Shown here one piece after another: positions 17,041-18,308 of a stretch of 18,308 nucleotides of DNA; position 1 is the first letter of the stretch; each line of letters opens with the position of its first letter. The stretch is from the NCBI GenBank assembly GCA_020430865.1, contig JAGQIY010000034.1, positions 1 through 18,308 of the forward strand. Reading direction: 5' to 3'. Below the pieces are notes generated by a model. The model was given only the letters and a program-made list of their open reading frames with translations, was not told where the DNA came from and searched no databases. The DNA is from Myxococcales bacterium (GTDB lineage Bacteria; Myxococcota; Polyangia; Polyangiales; Polyangiaceae). Made by a program: the position numbers and the translations under genes.

Positions 17041-18308
17041 ATGCGGGTTCGACCACACGGACTTTCCCCGGACCACCGGGTGGCCTCGGGGAACGGCCTG
17101 CTCCGAGGGCGCGCTTGGCTCGCGGCGCTGGCCTGCGTCGCCTGCTTCGCCGCCTGTGGTGGGGGAGAGAAGAGCGCCGATCGTCCCGACGCGGTGCTCG
17201 CCGAGTCACAAGGCTCCCAGGCGGCGTTCAGGCGTATCTCCGAGGCCTGGTACGATCGCCCCGACACCCGGCTGGTGCTGCAACAGCCGCTAGAGCGCTT
17301 CATCAAGCGTTTCCCTGAGGATGAACAGGTTCGACGCGCGATGGTCTACCTCGCCTGGATCCACGTGGAGAAGGGCGAGCTCGCGAAGGCCAGGGAGCTG
17401 GCGCGCGCGACCCGCTCCGGACCCCTGGGCTCCGTGCATGATCTGGGAGACATCGTCGAGGCCGCGATCCGTATCCGCCTCGGGCAGCCTGGCGCGGCGC
17501 TCGCCCTGCTGGAGCCTCTGGAAGGCAAGCTGATCGAGCCCAGCGAACGGGCCCTGTATCGAGAACAGCTGGTCGTTGCGTTGCTCAAGGCCAAGCGCTG
17601 GCGCGACGCGGTGTCGGCGATGCTGCGCTGGGCTGCGGACACACCGCAGGAAGAGCGCGACCTGGTCCACGCCTTGATCGAGCGCCGCCTCGATCAGATC
17701 CCGCCTCGCGCGCTCGAGGCGACGCTCCGCGATCTGAGCGAGGGTGAGGTAGGACCAGAGCTGGCGAGCGAGCGAGACTGGCTGCGCTCGCTGCTGATCA
17801 TGCGCCTGGCCAGCTGGGCAATCGAGCAGCACGACGCCGAGCTCGCGCGCAGGTTGCTCGTCGAGCGGCCGACCAGTGAGCAACAGGCAGCGCAGCGGGT
17901 CGAGCTGGCACGGCTGGCAGCCCAGGGCGGGCGGGCACCGAGTGTCCGGGGCAGGGCCCTCGGCCTCGTGCTGAGCACGGGCACGGCGGAGCGCCAGCGC
18001 CGCTCCGCCGCGTTGGCGTCGGGTGTGACCCGGGCGCTGGGTTTGCCCCAGGCAGCGCGCGACCCAGCCAATGTACAGATGGTCTCCGCCGAGGAGGATG
18101 GCGAGCCCGGCGCGATGCAGCGCGCCCTCTCGGAACTCGCAGGCGCGGGCGCTTCCGTGTTGATTGCGGGAGTCGACGCGCGCGGCAGCAAGCCCGCGCT
18201 GGAGTTCGCGGCGACTGCAAGCGTGCCGGTGATCCTGGTCGAGCCCGCCGAGCTCGGAGCTCAGGGCCGGGCATTCGCGGTGGGGGTCGAGCGTGAGCTC
18301 AGCAGGCG
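17041..18308 (+). CDS. LpoA/LppC-like lipoprotein (helical repeats plus periplasmic-binding fold), 3' end outside window
   Basis: The frame opens after a stop at 17026-17028 and stays open to the window edge. From ATG at 17041, lipoprotein signal residues 23-38 lead to FAAC with C39 as the likely lipidated cysteine. GTG at 17080 would give a more typical 26-residue signal and may be the real start. Residues about 55-295 are helical TPR-like repeats (tetratricopeptide style, for example FPEDEQVRRAMVYLAW, HVEKGELAKAREL and ALALLEPLEGK). After that, RALGLVLSTGTAERQ, NVQMVSAEEDGE and ASVLIAGVDARGSKP resemble the first lobe of a type 1 periplasmic-binding protein. TPR plus this fold is the layout of LpoA, the outer-membrane activator of penicillin-binding protein 1A. 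A peptidoglycan role is plausible but unproven. Confidence 0.8.
   Translation, partial: MRVRPHGLSPDHRVASGNGLLRGRAWLAALACVACFAACGGGEKSADRPDAVLAESQGSQAAFRRISEAWYDRPDTRLVLQQPLERFIKRFPEDEQVRRAMVYLAWIHVEKGELAKARELARATRSGPLGSVHDLGDIVEAAIRIRLGQPGAALALLEPLEGKLIEPSERALYREQLVVALLKAKRWRDAVSAMLRWAADTPQEERDLVHALIERRLDQIPPRALEATLRDLSEGEVGPELASERDWLRSLLIMRLASWAIEQHDAELARRLLVERPTSEQQAAQRVELARLAAQGGRAPSVRGRALGLVLSTGTAERQRRSAALASGVTRALGLPQAARDPANVQMVSAEEDGEPGAMQRALSELAGAGASVLIAGVDARGSKPALEFAATASVPVILVEPAELGAQGRAFAVGVERELSR

Noticed and set aside
16123..17306. Long minus-strand frames covering the SdhC-like region and overlapping the LpoA-like gene
   Set aside because: Only the 16254-16916 part encodes hydrophobic helices; the longer parts are Arg/Pro/Ser-rich shadow frames that overlap the divergent gene start.

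Overview
The window is high-GC, densely coded bacterial DNA whose gene content points to a myxobacterium-like member of the Myxococcota. The main clues are two sigma-54 enhancer-binding proteins (one with an FHA domain), a membrane-bound Hanks-type Ser/Thr kinase next to the FHA regulator, a lipoprotein with a long Gly/Ser linker ahead of a beta-helix, and many GTG starts. This assignment is inferred from gene style; there is no rRNA or other taxonomic marker.

Layout. (1) 1-893 (-): start of a beta-helix lipoprotein that runs off the left edge. (2) 995-3649 (-): a NorR-like sigma-54 activator (3649-2093) followed by a 10-TM DMT/EamA-like membrane protein. (3) 3650-3824: divergent control region with an inverted repeat and a near-consensus -24/-12 promoter pointing right. 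(4) 3825-6170 (+): a dihydrolipoamide-dehydrogenase-like flavoprotein and a peroxiredoxin-glutaredoxin fusion. (5) 6351-11319 (-): an NAD salvage operon, pncB-nadE-nrtR-pncA, with two 4-nt overlaps and a perfect palindromic operator over the pncB promoter. (6) 11411-11841: a structured non-coding stretch with two 65-bp direct repeats enclosing three perfect hairpins, then a second palindrome. (7) 11842-12561 (+): a ParB-like HTH protein. (8) 12567-16021 (-): Ser/Thr kinase then FHA sigma-54 activator. (9) 16254-16916 (-): an orphan, degenerate SdhC-like 5-TM protein. (10) 17041 to the right edge (+): an LpoA/LppC-like lipoprotein.

How the genes may work together. The NAD operon covers nicotinamide to nicotinate (PncA), nicotinate to NaMN (PncB) and NaAD to NAD (glutamine-dependent NadE); NadD is not here. 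NrtR is encoded inside the operon it probably represses. On the left, the activator conserves NorR's proposed non-heme iron ligands, and its likely target is not a nitric oxide reductase but a dithiol flavoprotein and a thiol peroxidase. This suggests a nitrosative or oxidative stress module. On the right, the kinase and the FHA activator look like a phospho-threonine relay. The most unexplained DNA is the repeat and hairpin block at 11447-11669.
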